A stretch of 12,471 bases of DNA, from NCBI GenBank assembly GCA_964446285.1, contig CAYUNT010000139.1:1-12471 (forward strand). Direction: 5' to 3'. A program made the translations under genes and the position numbers. The stretch is from CAYUNT01 sp964446285. GTDB lineage: Bacteria; Sumerlaeota; Sumerlaeia; SLMS01; CAYUNT01. How positions within the stretch are numbered: position 1 is the first letter of the stretch; every line of letters begins with the position of its first letter. A model generated the notes under the pieces. That model was not told where the DNA came from, made no database searches, and was given only the letters and a program-made list of their open reading frames with translations. Below, piece after piece: positions 12,446-12,471 of this stretch.

Positions 12446-12471
12446 AATCGCCTGTCACGGTTTTCGCGAGA

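Noticed and set aside
11400..12458. Minus-strand open frame of 352 codons
   Set aside because: It is fully antisense to the SDR gene, which has a recognisable Rossmann motif order; this one has none.

Overview
The window looks like a chromosomal segment of a free-living, saccharolytic bacterium with a G+C-rich backbone. I counted 148 G/C of 240 bases in four 60-base rows of the hexosaminidase gene (62%). The combination of a CUT1 sugar importer, a Gfo/Idh/MocA oxidoreductase, a large secreted GH20-type enzyme and structured REP-like repeats in the gene gaps is what I would expect from the Planctomycetota, Verrucomicrobiota, Hydrogenedentota or Sumerlaeota sphere. That placement is inference from gene style only; there is no rRNA or other marker gene here.

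Layout. (1) Bases 52-5430, minus strand, transcribed right to left: an oxidoreductase (4114-5430), a sugar-binding lipoprotein (2780-4117), a MalF-like permease (1897-2796), a MalG-like permease (881-1735) and a TetR/CecR-like regulator (52-714). The first three overlap by 4 and 17 bases and form a tight operon. The two permease genes are separated by 161 bases that hold an array of 7-base repeats. (2) Bases 5431-5672: a divergent control region with two palindromes. (3) Bases 5673-8627, plus strand: a 984-residue secreted beta-N-acetylhexosaminidase-like protein. (4) Bases 8628-9448: about 820 bases with no credible gene, packed with repeats of three kinds. (5) Bases 9449-11082, minus strand: a cobalamin-binding-type radical SAM protein and, overlapping its start, a short ORF with no start codon that looks like the tail of a lost gene. 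The radical SAM gene is far poorer in G+C (103 of 240 sampled bases, 43%) and is probably acquired. (6) Bases 11394-12419, plus strand: an NAD(P)-binding SDR/NmrA-like protein preceded by a leader with a near-perfect intrinsic terminator.

How the genes may work together: the exported GH20 enzyme would release amino-sugar residues from a glycan. The binding protein and two permeases would import a sugar or oligosaccharide, and the oxidoreductase would act on the sugar or a derivative. The importer ATPase is missing, as is common for CUT1 systems that share an MsmK/UgpC-type ATPase. The substrate is not shown by the sequence.

The most unusual content is the repeats. A 29-base motif occurs five times, and in two cases it supplies the TAA stop codon of the adjacent gene. 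Two copies of it in inverted orientation bracket one of two bipartite heptad arrays. A separate inverted pair of about 88 bases carries a paired (compensatory) base change in its hairpin stem. I see no complete new defence or mobile system, no transposase, no CRISPR and no RNA gene.
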